Assembly (NCBI GenBank): GCA_031423015.1
Contig: JANPER010000176.1
Span: forward strand, 12,367 to 76,366
Source: DATGPD01 sp031423015
GTDB taxonomy: Bacteria > Planctomycetota > UBA1135 > UBA2386
Direction: 5' to 3'
DNA length: 64,000 nt
The position numbers were made by a program, and so were the translations under genes. The notes beneath the pieces were generated by a model. The model was not told the origin of the DNA and made no database searches. It worked only from the letters and a program-made list of their open reading frames with translations. Shown piece after piece: positions 51,401 to 59,537 of the stretch (the first letter of the stretch is position 1; the number at the start of each line of letters is the position of its first letter).

Positions 51401-53226
51401 ATCAACGCCACGTCGGTCACCAGCAGCATCGTGGTTGCTTCGAGTTCGCCTTCGTCGACCTTCACCACGTAGGCGCCGGCTTCCTTGAAGCCGATGTCGA
51501 CCTCGCGCTCGCTCTGCCGGTGCTGCTTGTAGTCGGGGGTGACCGACTCGAAGGTCTTGTCGGCCTCGATCACCTCGATGTCGAGCCCTTCGACGTTGCC
51601 CGCACCGTGCGTGGCGCGGAAGTAGGTCTCCATGTCGAGGCGGAATACGCGCACGCGCAGCTTCTCGATGTTGCGCGTCACCGCCTTGAAGGTCGCGGTC
51701 TCGCCGGTGCGATACGTGCGCGTCGTGGCCAGCTCGAGGTGCTTGCGCTCGAGGCGCGCGATGCGCTCCTGCGCCCGCGCCGCGTGGCTGCCCCACGTGA
51801 CCTTGCGGTACGCGGTGAGCGCTTCGAGGTAGTTGAACAGCTCGCCCTCGAAGATCTCGCCGACGCGGAACTGCGCGTGCGCCGACGCCTCCTTGCCCGG
51901 GTACTTGCGCACGCAGCGCTCGAACGCGGTGACAGCGTCGGTCAACTTCTTCTCGCGCGCCAGCATCTCGCCGAACAGCCGCAGCGCCTCGGGGTTGCGC
52001 TCGTCGAGCGGATAGGCGCGCATGAACTCGTCGAGCCGGGCGCGCGCGTCGTCGAACTTCTGGTCGTCGGCGGCGCGCAAGAACGCCGCCATCGCCATCC
52101 CCCACTCGGTGTCCACGATCGCGCGCTGCACGCGTTCCCAGTCCTGATGCGCCGGATGCGCCCCGAGATAGTCCTGCCAGGCGACCAGCGCCTCGCTCAG
52201 CTTGCCCTGCGCCGCCAAGACGTCGCCGATGGTGGCGCGCGCGCTGGCGAGTTCGGGCAGGTCATCGTCGGCGTGCTCGGCGACGAAGCGGCGATACTCG
52301 ACGAGTGCTGCATCGCTGCGACCGGCGTGTTGCAGACACTGCGCCACCAGGTAGCGCGCGACCTTGGCTTTGCTGTGCGCGGGGTAGGCGCTGGCGAACG
52401 CGGTCAGCGCCGCGACCGCGCGATCGACCTCGGCGGCGTTGGGCTGCGGCACACCGAACGCGAGCGCGGTCTGGTAGGCCGCTTCGCTGGCCTCGTCGCT
52501 GGCCTTGGCCATGACGATCAGGTCGGCGAACACGGCGCGGGCGCCGGCGCGATCGCCGGCCGAGGCCTTGGCCCGCCCGAGCAAGAGCAGCGCCTTCAGC
52601 TTGCCGCTTGGGACGTCGAGTTCGGCCACCAACGGTTGCAGGCGCTCGATCGCGTTGCCCACGTTGCCCTCCAGCAGCCTCGCCTCGGCCGCGGCGAGGC
52701 GGGTCGCGCGCGCCTTCTGCGCCGACAAGCCGAGGTCGAGTGCCAGGTCGTAGAAGGTGACCGCCCGCCCCCACTCCGGCTTCTCGCCGTGCGACGCCTT
52801 CTCCGCCAACCCCAAGTAGGTCTCCGCCACCTCTTCTTTGCGCTGATCGCTGATCAGGCGCTCGACCTCGTCGCGGTAGATCGCCGCCGCGTCGCGCTGG
52901 TTGCCACTGCTCGACAGCGCGTCCGCTAGCTGAAAGCGCGCCTTGGCGCGCAGGTGCGAGGCCGGATGCTCTTCGAGCAAGCGGCGGTAGGTCGCCACCG
53001 CCGCCGGCCCGTCGCCCGCGAGCTGCTGCGCCCGCGCCAGCAGGAGGAGCACGCGTTCCTTTTCCTGTGGCTGGGCCTCGCCGACCGCCTGGCGCAGCTC
53101 GACGACGGCGTCTTGGTAGCGGCGCTGGATCAGCGCATCTTCACCGCGGCGCAGCGCATCGCCGATGACAGCGGCGATCAGAGACAAACAGAGGACGACG
53201 ACAATCGACTTGGTGACACGCTGCAT
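45481..53226 (-). CDS. giant alpha-2-macroglobulin-like protein with TPR regions, no thioester
   Basis: The 2581-residue protein starts with a signal peptide (MQRVTKSIVVVLCLSLIAAVIG). The first 500 residues are TPR-like (DALIQRRYQDAVVELRQAV, DDARARLDEFMRAYPLDERNPEAL). Macroglobulin domains follow, with MG2-type YLFTDRPAYQPGQVAHVKGIVR. A glycine-rich bait-like stretch comes next, then the A2M signature domain (FSETGAWLSAIVTGSDGKAKVDVPL). The toroid domain has S-C-R-R-V-D where thioester proteins have C-G-E-Q. The C-terminal 800 residues hold more TPR and macroglobulin-like sequence. A protective or scaffold role in the periplasm is likely. An ATG at 53259 is an alternative start. No penicillin-binding-protein partner is adjacent. 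Confidence 0.88.
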   Translation of the reverse strand: MQRVTKSIVVVLCLSLIAAVIGDALRRGEDALIQRRYQDAVVELRQAVGEAQPQEKERVLLLLARAQQLAGDGPAAVATYRRLLEEHPASHLRAKARFQLADALSSSGNQRDAAAIYRDEVERLISDQRKEEVAETYLGLAEKASHGEKPEWGRAVTFYDLALDLGLSAQKARATRLAAAEARLLEGNVGNAIERLQPLVAELDVPSGKLKALLLLGRAKASAGDRAGARAVFADLIVMAKASDEASEAAYQTALAFGVPQPNAAEVDRAVAALTAFASAYPAHSKAKVARYLVAQCLQHAGRSDAALVEYRRFVAEHADDDLPELASARATIGDVLAAQGKLSEALVAWQDYLGAHPAHQDWERVQRAIVDTEWGMAMAAFLRAADDQKFDDARARLDEFMRAYPLDERNPEALRLFGEMLAREKKLTDAVTAFERCVRKYPGKEASAHAQFRVGEIFEGELFNYLEALTAYRKVTWGSHAARAQERIARLERKHLELATTRTYRTGETATFKAVTRNIEKLRVRVFRLDMETYFRATHGAGNVEGLDIEVIEADKTFESVTPDYKQHRQSEREVDIGFKEAGAYVVKVDEGELEATTMLLVTDVALIAKTSRHELFVFTQNLKENRVEGGVKVVVSDGTKVVTEGVTGKDGVYRFRGEALKDTAQLRVFAVSAGGSGAGLLALNGLGYSTGLQPVGYLFTDRPAYQPGQVAHVKGIVREVKDGLYALPADSYRVQAFSAGGRLVLQRDIAFTPFGSFAIDVPLPPEAELGEWRVAIDRGAGDAFAATFTVARYERPKLQMVGEPAAAVVYRGELLKGRFVVSHFFGEPARGKVVRYALQMPGGVTVEREGTTNALGEVEFAFDTKDFAEEAMAVITASVAEENVQAVCAVPIATTEFVPTLTTMRGVYLAGETFQAAIELLDRAGKPLGKQGTAVLLRRERKGGTVAEVELLRQAFTTEAKSGRAEVQFVAQKGGDHVVRVEAQDRFGVLVTGQLGLVISGEEDAVKLRLLSDRETYKVGETVTVKVMNRAGARLALETVQGDGILAYRALSLPAGESTLTLKLGAMHAPNFALALAVIADQKLLGAEREFKVERDLQVTLSVPAAAKPGSSVSVQVEVRDAEGQPVVGEVALAVVDEALLAIHADQTPAMAQVFFGKRRETAFRTVSSCEWSYRGQAQAVSAELAAEERRVLRELDRSAALPMLADLEVLDGVESAFQSTTWNTAVGLGGSAGEKFGGRQGGRAKLGRKDAAGQITGSDDFYVGGQLFDKKRLTFDLGAGGWDDNLLYQGGGVAPDRPRTDFSETGAWLSAIVTGSDGKAKVDVPLPDSTTAWRLVARAVTVATDVGEARGAVKTSKELQASVLAPLSLTQGDKIELRVRVHNLGDTARDARVTLATGADQPGDTQAVPLPAHAEAEVAVSFDAAVAAAFDLRALVEAGELRDEMVQPLVVLPYGREVRTGKSGSTSEATRFKLALPTGDDYVQRALTLAIGPDLGRDLVAAALGLGYEPLSCRRVDLTNLALASRGLSALLVLDWLEKSGGATPNDIARLRGQASANLARLLALQRKDGAYGWVKQAEADVRTTSQALLFASHARKRGLVGAGELADKASEWLLAQLRTTRERPRTLLALAAAGRARFEDLNALHRERAALSLDALARLALAWHLAGRQTLAQELGDALRGKLSPLPGANDAATVESIALGAVALLAIDAKDRVAAASLTWLDAQRVGVTFGSAEATVAALWASTASGGRAASAASEGEISVLVNGRELAKVPATARTDRSTFNVPAEWLAASNEVEIKVAGRALVHYQVTLTGFAKGFPEVARSSELVRIERQYLAPFRRFDGKIVSPGFGVVNGTYQSFENKVSRTELGQAIRVRTRFWVPHESNRALISPLVVEEPIPAGCSVSRESIRGSFDHVEVEPDRLTFYYREGNTGDSVTYDLEARFVGDFGVLPTQVYGALRPDLMALGQPQQLTVDRRGEGKAQAYRETPDELYHIGKALFDQGELPAAGLRLRALLDEWQKEKVQLRDDVRKDVARMLLFVAIASKDATNTVRFFEELKDRYADLVIPFDKIVAVGQAYVDLGEFERALMVFRAAAESSFLKDAAVATTLEGLGEVNASVRFLQRLLGAYPDLNLIRTGLYSVAQRQADLAAKLQPGAVIDPRVGSARDLRAAALSALREFLVLYPDDPLAEEVAFAWATTFLEAKDLAAALAVAEQALACYPGSVLTDEFLYTAGYAQFALGKPEAAFAILKRVAEETFPQPSGARGPSENRDHAVYLQGQIHHALGQPELALAAYDKVKDKFSDAVEATDYFVRKRLSLPEVTTVSLADPVKMEVQFRNIDKVAVTVYRVDLMRLYLLEKSLNDIRGVQLHGIRPYAELTLELGDGRDYKQQTKSLPLDLKDPGAYLVVLRGGDLLATGMLLRSDLRIEVQEALDVGRIRVNVKANDGVVSDAHVKVIGAGDQRFRSGESDLRGVFIAEDLVGQATVIVKKGDSYAFHRGTGVHQPARVQPAQQVQVQLEGKPGDSKDKAYKKFDALDNNIRFNEVNRAQQVQWLQNEVMNKQQKGVEVYRTK

Positions 53227-53291
53227 TGCAATCTCGCTCGACAGTGAACCTATCGACATGCCAGGGGGCCGGGGCGAACGGTCCTAACACG

Positions 53292-53636
53292 TCAAGGGTT
53301 CCATGCGGAGTGAGAAAGAGCGGTCACGAGCCCGTCACGCGCCAGCGCCCCCGGCACCCGTTCGAGGTAGGAGAGGAGCAGCCTATAGAGTGCTGCCCGA
53401 CTCATCGGTCGCTCGGACCGCTTGTCGCCTCGTGCTGCAGCTCGCGCTCGGAAGAGCGGCCCTCCCGTGAGCCCAGCGACCTTCAAGTCGGCGCGGATGG
53501 CTTCTGCAGCGACGAAGTTCATGCCAATGGGCCGGTTCGCGTTCCCGCGGCCCTTCTCTTGAATCGCACCTTCCCCGACAGCGCCAAGATCAAAACGCAG
53601 CTGACACCGCTTCGTGGCCAACCCGGCCCGCTGCAC
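53292..53636 (-). pseudogene. tyrosine recombinase (integrase) relic
   Basis: The 114-residue frame resembles the middle of a tyrosine integrase: RFDLGAVGEGAIQEKGRGNANRPIG, then AEAIRADLKVAGLTGGPLFRARA and PMSRAALYRLLLSYLERVPGA. These precede the catalytic H-x-x-R box in intact enzymes. The sequence ends at LSHSAWNP with no Arg or Tyr of the active site, and no N-terminal SAM-like domain is found upstream. I read it as debris from an integrated element; the family call rests on pattern memory. Confidence 0.45.
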
Positions 53637-53751
53637 GGAACAGCCTCAGTACGAGACCGCCGTCACGTCAGCCCGAGCCCCCAACGAGCCGATGTAGGGA
53701 GCAACTCGCCGCGCCGTCGGCGTTCCGTCCACCGCAGTCAGGACCCTACAG

Positions 53752-55125
53752 GTGAAGGTTCTCGTCGCCGATCCCGACCCCAGCACCGCCGACGCTCTGC
53801 GCTCGGTGCTTGGCGATCACCTCGCGGTGCTGAGGAGTGTCGACGGCCCGCGTGCGCTGCAGGCCATCCACGACGACGACGAGATCGGCGTGCTGCTGGC
53901 GGAGACCCGGCTGGCCGGCCTGTCCGGCATCGAGCTGCTGCGGCGCAGCCGCGCGTTGCGGCCCGACTTGCAGGTCGTGCTGCTGACCGCGTTCGGCACC
54001 GTCGAAGACGCGGTCGAAGCGATGCGGGAGGGCGCCGCCGACTTCAAGAGCAAGCCGTTCGAGCCGGACGAGATCTGCCTCAGCATCGAGCGCGCGCTCG
54101 AACGCCGACAGCTGGTGCGCGAGAATCACGACCTGCGCGCCGCCCTCGACGACCGCCTGCGCATCGACAATATGGTCGCCACCGACGCGCGCATGCAGGA
54201 GATCTTCAAGGTGGTCAAGACGGTGTCGCAGGCGCGCACCACCGTGCTCATCACCGGTGAGTCGGGCACCGGCAAGACGCTGCTGGCGCGCGCGATCCAC
54301 AACCTGTCAGACCGGCGCGGCGCACCGTTCGTCGAGGTCAACTGCGGCGCACTGCCGGAAGGCCTGATCGAGTCCGAGCTGTTCGGCCACGTCAAAGGCG
54401 CGTTCACCGGCGCGGTGAAGGATCGGCCGGGCAAGTTCGAAGCCGCGCACGGCGGCACGATCTTTCTGGACGAGATCGGCACCTCGTCGCCGGGGTTCCA
54501 GGTGCGCCTGCTGCGCGTCCTGCAGGACCGCACGTTGGAGCGCGTCGGCGACAGCACCACGCTGCCGGTCGACGTGCGCGTGATCCTCGCCACCAACATC
54601 GACCTCGAGCGCGCCGTGCGCGAGCGCACCTTCCGCGAGGACCTCTACTACCGCATCCACGTGGTCACGCTCGAGATGCCGCCGCTGCGCGCGCGCAAGG
54701 CCGATGTCCCGTTCCTGGTCGAACATTTCTTGCAGCGCTTCGGCGCCGACGCCGGCAAGCCGGCCAAGTCGGTGGATCGAGCCGCGATGGATGTCCTGGT
54801 GCACTATCCGTGGCCGGGCAACGTGCGCCAGCTCGAGAACGTGATCGAGCGGGCCGTCGTGCTGGGTGCCGGCGAAGTGATTTCCGTGGCCGACTTGCCA
54901 ACCACTTTGCAGACGGCGTCGAAGAGCGCCGTCGCGCACGACGACGACCTCGTGCCAGCCGATGTGCATCTGCAACCCTTGCGCAAGGCTCTGGAGGCCC
55001 CGGAACGTCGCATCCTCGAACGTGCCCTGCAGCACCACGGCGGCAACCGCGAGGCCACCGCCCGCGCGCTCGAGATCAACCGCAGCACGTTGTTCAACAA
55101 GCTGCGCAAGTTCGGTATCAAGTGA
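53752..55125 (+). CDS. sigma-54-dependent NtrC-family regulator with altered receiver domain
   Basis: The 457-residue protein has a receiver domain (1-120), an AAA+ domain (about 140-375) and a Fis-type HTH (about 415-457, HHGGNREATARALEINRSTLFNKLRKFGI). The AAA+ part has GESGTGKT, GAFTGA for sigma-54 contact (VKGAFTGAVKD), LDEIG and GNVRQLENVIERAV. In the receiver the phospho-acceptor position is Glu51 (LLAETRLAG) instead of Asp, and one of the acidic-pair residues is Pro8; Thr79 and Lys101 are kept. The Glu may mimic phosphorylation, making the regulator independent of a kinase, and no kinase gene is adjacent. GTG 53752 follows AGGA. Confidence 0.92.
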   Translation: MKVLVADPDPSTADALRSVLGDHLAVLRSVDGPRALQAIHDDDEIGVLLAETRLAGLSGIELLRRSRALRPDLQVVLLTAFGTVEDAVEAMREGAADFKSKPFEPDEICLSIERALERRQLVRENHDLRAALDDRLRIDNMVATDARMQEIFKVVKTVSQARTTVLITGESGTGKTLLARAIHNLSDRRGAPFVEVNCGALPEGLIESELFGHVKGAFTGAVKDRPGKFEAAHGGTIFLDEIGTSSPGFQVRLLRVLQDRTLERVGDSTTLPVDVRVILATNIDLERAVRERTFREDLYYRIHVVTLEMPPLRARKADVPFLVEHFLQRFGADAGKPAKSVDRAAMDVLVHYPWPGNVRQLENVIERAVVLGAGEVISVADLPTTLQTASKSAVAHDDDLVPADVHLQPLRKALEAPERRILERALQHHGGNREATARALEINRSTLFNKLRKFGIK

Positions 55126-55272
55126 ACACGCGCGTTGCCGGCGTGAGCCACACACTCGCTGCGCTTGCGCGGCACCTCGAGCCCGCACACTCGAGGGCCG
55201 ACCAGGCTGCGCGCCAGTGAAAGCCACGGCATACGAACGCGCCCCTCCTTCAGCTATAACGACAACATCTCG

Positions 55273-58200
55273 ATGCTGCGCCGTACGCTGATCCTGTTCA
55301 TCGGCTTTGTGCTGTTGGTGCTGGCCGTGACAGTCGGCTACGCCATGTTGGGCCTGTCCGGCCCACGCACGGCCGTGGCTGACGCCGATCGCGCGATCGG
55401 TGTCGACAAGCTGGCCGAGGCGGTGCGCCTGTTGGACATCGCCGAGCGCACGCTGACCGCCAAAGAACAAAACGAGTTGCTGCCAGAGATCCTGCGCCGG
55501 CGCTACGTGGCGCACCGGAAACTCGGCAACGTGCCGGCGGCGCGCCGCGACGTCGAGACGCTCATGCAACTGACGCGCGGCGCGGATGACAAGACGCTCG
55601 CCGTCGATCACCTGGAGATCTTGCTCGAAGCCGACGAACCGGAGTCAGCTCTGGCCGGTGCCACGACTGCACTCGACACCGCCGGTGATGCGGAGCGGCC
55701 ACGCCTGCAAGAGATCGCCGGGCTAGCCCACCAGGCGATGTACCAGCGCGCCATCAAGCAGATGAGGCTGACCCTGGAGCAGGCGCTGGCGCCGCAGGCA
55801 CAAAGCCGTGCGGTCGCGGCACTCAAGACCCTGCTCTACCGGCCGCGCGACGACCAGGTAGCGCAGCGCGCCGAGATTCATCTGCGCGAGATTCTGCGCC
55901 ACGAAGCCGCGGCGCCGGTGAGCTTCGACGCGTTTCTAACCAAGATCGGCGACGTGCGTTCGGGCATCGAGCAGGCCATGGCCCTGTTTCGGCAGTGCCT
56001 CGAGAGTGAGTACGCCGAACCTGAGGCGGCATTCCGCGGTCTGACGTTCGCGCTCGAGCAGGGCGGCTACGTCGACGAAAAGCGCGCGATCGAGGACCTG
56101 TTCTTGCGGCGCTTCGATCACGGCGCCACCGTGCTCGCCGCGATCTCGACCACCGAGGCCCACTTTGCTGCGGGCCGCTTCGCTGAGGCTACACAAGTCG
56201 CGCAGCGCTTCATGCCGCTCGGCAGCGCGCTGGAGCGTGCCGAGCAAGGGCGCTTGCTGCCAGAAGCCAAGCGCCTCATGGTCACGCACGCGCGCGCCCT
56301 CGATGCGTTGGGTGACCAGGCGAGCCTGTCTCGTCTGCTGGCTGATGCGCAGGCCGTGCAGGGCTCCGGGTTGCTCTCGATGGCTCCGGAGCACTACCTG
56401 ATCGCGTGCTTGGCTCAGCGCAAGGACAAGGCAGCGGCCGCAGACCACCTTCGCGTCTTGTTCTGGATGCTGGGCCAGAAAGGGGATGTGGTCTCCGGGC
56501 TCGATCTGTACGAGATCGCGATCGAGCTGAAACTGCAGATTCTGCGGGAGCACGGCGACAGCAAGGAGGTCGACGCCACGCTGGACGATTGGGTGAAGGC
56601 GCGACCCACCGACCTACGCGCGCGCCGGCTGCGCAGCGAGCACTCGCTCAGCGCGGGTCGTCCCGAGGCCGCGCTGGCCGACGCCGCCGAGCTGCTCAAG
56701 CACCCCAGTCGCGACGACGAGACTCTTGCTCTCTACGTGCGAGCCGCAGACGAAGCGGCCAAAGTGTCCGGGCGCGACGCGGTCCAGTTGCTGTTGCGCT
56801 TGCGCGCCCGCGGCGTCGATACGCCCACCGAACCACACGACCCGGCCCTGTATTTGGCCCTGGGCGAGTTGGCCTTGCAGCGCGGTGTGCCAACGTTGGC
56901 AGCGCGCTGCGGCCACTTGGCGGCGCGCAGTTTCGCGTGGGCCGAGTGGCCAAGTCGGTTGGCGACAGAGGCGTCACTGCAACTCGACCCGATCGAGGCG
57001 CTGCGCGCGGCGGAGACGTACCGCCAGTTCCACCCTGACTCAGCCACGGCTCTGCAGCTCTATCGCAAGGCACTCGACAAGCTCGACCGCAACGAACCGG
57101 AATTGTTGTTCGACTTGGCCTGTCGCGGCATTCCCGACGCCGCGCTGGCACGCAACCTGCTGACCGCGGCCATCGCGCGTGACCAACGTTTGCTTCTGCC
57201 AGGCCTGTGTCAACGCGTGTTGTATCGCTACGGCCGAGACGCGGAAGCCACCCTGCTGGCCGCACGCGGCATGCTGGTCAGCAATCAGCAGGCAGCCGCA
57301 CGCGACTTGCTGATGAGCGTCCCGACGACGTTTCCAAACGACACCGCCGTGTGCGTGGAAGCCGCCACGCGCTTCCTACTGATCGAAGCCAAGGAGAACC
57401 CAACCTCCCCATTGCTCCGGCTGGCTGTGCTTACGCTGCGATTCCACGCCAACGGCGACGTGGAAACGTTGACGCGCGTCGCCGGCGAACTCGAAGAGGC
57501 CGGGCAGCCCGAAATGGTCTTGTCGGTGCTCGAACCATTGCTGAACGACGAGACCCACGCCAACAAGCGGAATGGCCGACTGTACACGCTTGCCGGGCGG
57601 GCCAGCGTCGCGCTCGACAAGACGTCTCAGGCCGTGGTCTACTTGACCCAGGCCCTCGCCTTCGACGACGGTGCCGGCGCCGCGCCCTCGCTGGCCCTGC
57701 TGCAGTCGCTCATGAACAACCGAGACGCCGAGTCAGCCCTCTGGCAACAAGAGGCGGTCGACGAGGCGAGTGCCTGCCTCTTGCTGACCATGCGGCACGC
57801 AGACACCGCGGTTCGTTGGGCGCGCGGCCGGCTGCGCGAGTCCAGCCTAGACGTCACCGCCATGCTGATTCTCGCGTTGAGCGGCAACGCCGACGACAAG
57901 AAGGGCGTGCCCAACGCCTTCCGCGTCATCGCCCAGAGTGAGGGCAAGGCAGTCCTCAGCACGATCACACTGCTTGCCATGCCGGGCTTCTCGATGTTGG
58001 GCGAGAAAGCGGCCCGCGACCTGCATCGGCGGCTGCCCACGAGCGCGATCGCGCACTTTCTGTACGCGCGCGCGCTGGCACTGATCGGCAAGCGCGACGC
58101 CGCGGTCACCGAGTTGACCGACCTCACGCAGCGAGAGCCTGGGTTCCTGCCGGCCTACGACGAGGTCCTGAGGATCACCGATGGCGGGTTGCTCGGCGAC

Positions 58201-59343
58201 ATCAGCAAAATCGGTCCGCGCATTTCGAACGGCGTGATGACCGCTCCCAACCTGGCGACGCCGCGCATGCGGGCCCTGGTCTGGACGACGCTCGCCAGCC
58301 AGATCGGCATGGCGAACAAGGACCCCGCCGCTGCCCTACCCTTGCTGGCCAAGCTGTGGATCCAGTTTCCGCAAGAGTCGCACGCCGGGTTGGAGAGCGT
58401 GGCAGCGCTCATCACGCGCGGCAGCGCGGATGACGCGTTCGAGCTCTTGCGGCAGCTCGAGAGCCAGCTACCCGCCACCGAGCGCTCGCGCTTTCTGGAC
58501 TTCTACTTCTTGCTTGGCGCCCGGCTCGGACGCGCCGACCGCAGCATCGAGGCCGATCTGGACGCCAAGGCCCGACGCCTGGTCGAGGCCAAGGAGCCCT
58601 TCGGCGCTGCGGTGCACTACCTCGTCGATCGGTTGGATGCGACGCGGGGGCCACTGCGTCGAGAGAGCGGGGCCTCGGCTGCGATCAAAGAGGCCGACGA
58701 CCTGCTAGCGCGGCACCTCGAGTTCGTACCTGGCTTCCTCGACCGCAACGTGGCTTGGGTGATGCGGTCCCTGGATCGCTTGCAGCAGCTGGAGTCGCCG
58801 GATCAACTGCTCACGCGCATCGACACCCTGCTGCGCCGCGATCCGTCGCTGCTCGATGTCTGGATCCGGCGCGCCCAACTCCTCGTCGCTCGCGGCGACG
58901 TCGCCGACGCTCTGGCCAGCTTGCGCTGGATGTCCGACTACCTCAACTACGCGCCAGCGGTGCTGGAGCTTGCCCGCATTGGCGGCCTGCATGACTCGCT
59001 AACCCGGGAGGATCTCGACTGGCTCGGCCGCGAGGTGACACCGCAACTGCGCGAGCGCCCCGACGCGGCCCTTCCGTTGGGCCTCTGGGCGATGCGTGAG
59101 GGTCGGCTGAATGACGCCGCGGCCCTCCTGGCCCACGCGGCGCCGGGTCCCGACGGCATGAGTCTCTACTACGCCGGCATGGTGGCTCTGCGGCAGCCGG
59201 ACAACGCGGGCGCCGCACGCCAGGCATTTGCCGACTTCGCGACGCGGTTTCCCACCAGCCCGCGGCACGAATACGCCCGGCATCTCGCGGCGCAGATCGG
59301 ATGCCTCGAGGCCGCGCAGAGGCCGCCGGCGAGCCCGAAGTAG
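55273..59343 (+). CDS. giant membrane-anchored TPR-type protein
   Basis: From ATG 55273 the 1356-residue product has an N-terminal membrane helix (TLILFIGFVLLVLAVTVGYAML). Nearly continuous helical repeats of TPR type follow (ADADRAIGVDKLAEAVRLLDIAERTL, GRPEAALADAAELLKHP, SRDDETLALYVRAADEAAKV, LNDAAALLAHAAPGPDGMSLYYAGMVAL). No enzymatic motif is seen. It is probably a large periplasm- or cytoplasm-facing scaffold. It starts 147 nt after the NtrC-like regulator, whose sigma-54 target could include it, although I do not see a clear -24/-12 promoter. The open frame extends to 55165 without similarity. Confidence 0.78.
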   Translation: MLRRTLILFIGFVLLVLAVTVGYAMLGLSGPRTAVADADRAIGVDKLAEAVRLLDIAERTLTAKEQNELLPEILRRRYVAHRKLGNVPAARRDVETLMQLTRGADDKTLAVDHLEILLEADEPESALAGATTALDTAGDAERPRLQEIAGLAHQAMYQRAIKQMRLTLEQALAPQAQSRAVAALKTLLYRPRDDQVAQRAEIHLREILRHEAAAPVSFDAFLTKIGDVRSGIEQAMALFRQCLESEYAEPEAAFRGLTFALEQGGYVDEKRAIEDLFLRRFDHGATVLAAISTTEAHFAAGRFAEATQVAQRFMPLGSALERAEQGRLLPEAKRLMVTHARALDALGDQASLSRLLADAQAVQGSGLLSMAPEHYLIACLAQRKDKAAAADHLRVLFWMLGQKGDVVSGLDLYEIAIELKLQILREHGDSKEVDATLDDWVKARPTDLRARRLRSEHSLSAGRPEAALADAAELLKHPSRDDETLALYVRAADEAAKVSGRDAVQLLLRLRARGVDTPTEPHDPALYLALGELALQRGVPTLAARCGHLAARSFAWAEWPSRLATEASLQLDPIEALRAAETYRQFHPDSATALQLYRKALDKLDRNEPELLFDLACRGIPDAALARNLLTAAIARDQRLLLPGLCQRVLYRYGRDAEATLLAARGMLVSNQQAAARDLLMSVPTTFPNDTAVCVEAATRFLLIEAKENPTSPLLRLAVLTLRFHANGDVETLTRVAGELEEAGQPEMVLSVLEPLLNDETHANKRNGRLYTLAGRASVALDKTSQAVVYLTQALAFDDGAGAAPSLALLQSLMNNRDAESALWQQEAVDEASACLLLTMRHADTAVRWARGRLRESSLDVTAMLILALSGNADDKKGVPNAFRVIAQSEGKAVLSTITLLAMPGFSMLGEKAARDLHRRLPTSAIAHFLYARALALIGKRDAAVTELTDLTQREPGFLPAYDEVLRITDGGLLGDISKIGPRISNGVMTAPNLATPRMRALVWTTLASQIGMANKDPAAALPLLAKLWIQFPQESHAGLESVAALITRGSADDAFELLRQLESQLPATERSRFLDFYFLLGARLGRADRSIEADLDAKARRLVEAKEPFGAAVHYLVDRLDATRGPLRRESGASAAIKEADDLLARHLEFVPGFLDRNVAWVMRSLDRLQQLESPDQLLTRIDTLLRRDPSLLDVWIRRAQLLVARGDVADALASLRWMSDYLNYAPAVLELARIGGLHDSLTREDLDWLGREVTPQLRERPDAALPLGLWAMREGRLNDAAALLAHAAPGPDGMSLYYAGMVALRQPDNAGAARQAFADFATRFPTSPRHEYARHLAAQIGCLEAAQRPPASPK

Positions 59344-59419
59344 CCGTACTTGTTCTTGGTCCGGCCCTTGGAGGCCTTGGTTGCTGAAAAGCGTGACGGA
59401 TGAGTCAAGTTTCTGCCGT

Positions 59420-59488
59420 TCCCGCTCCCGCGACCCGTCGTGCTTGGCATGAACGAGATCCCGAACGGAACGGGTCGCGGGAGCGGGA
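59420..59488. repeat. long intergenic palindrome (19-bp arms)
   Basis: Arms TCCCGCTCCCGCGACCCGT (59420-59438) and its exact complement (59470-59488) flank a 31-nt loop. It lies between the TPR gene stop and ispG. It may be a terminator, a REP-like element or a structured leader of ispG. Confidence 0.75.
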
Positions 59489-59537
59489 GCGGAACAGAAG
59501 CGGGTCTGAGGCGAAGCCTCGCTAGCATCTTCGGCCC

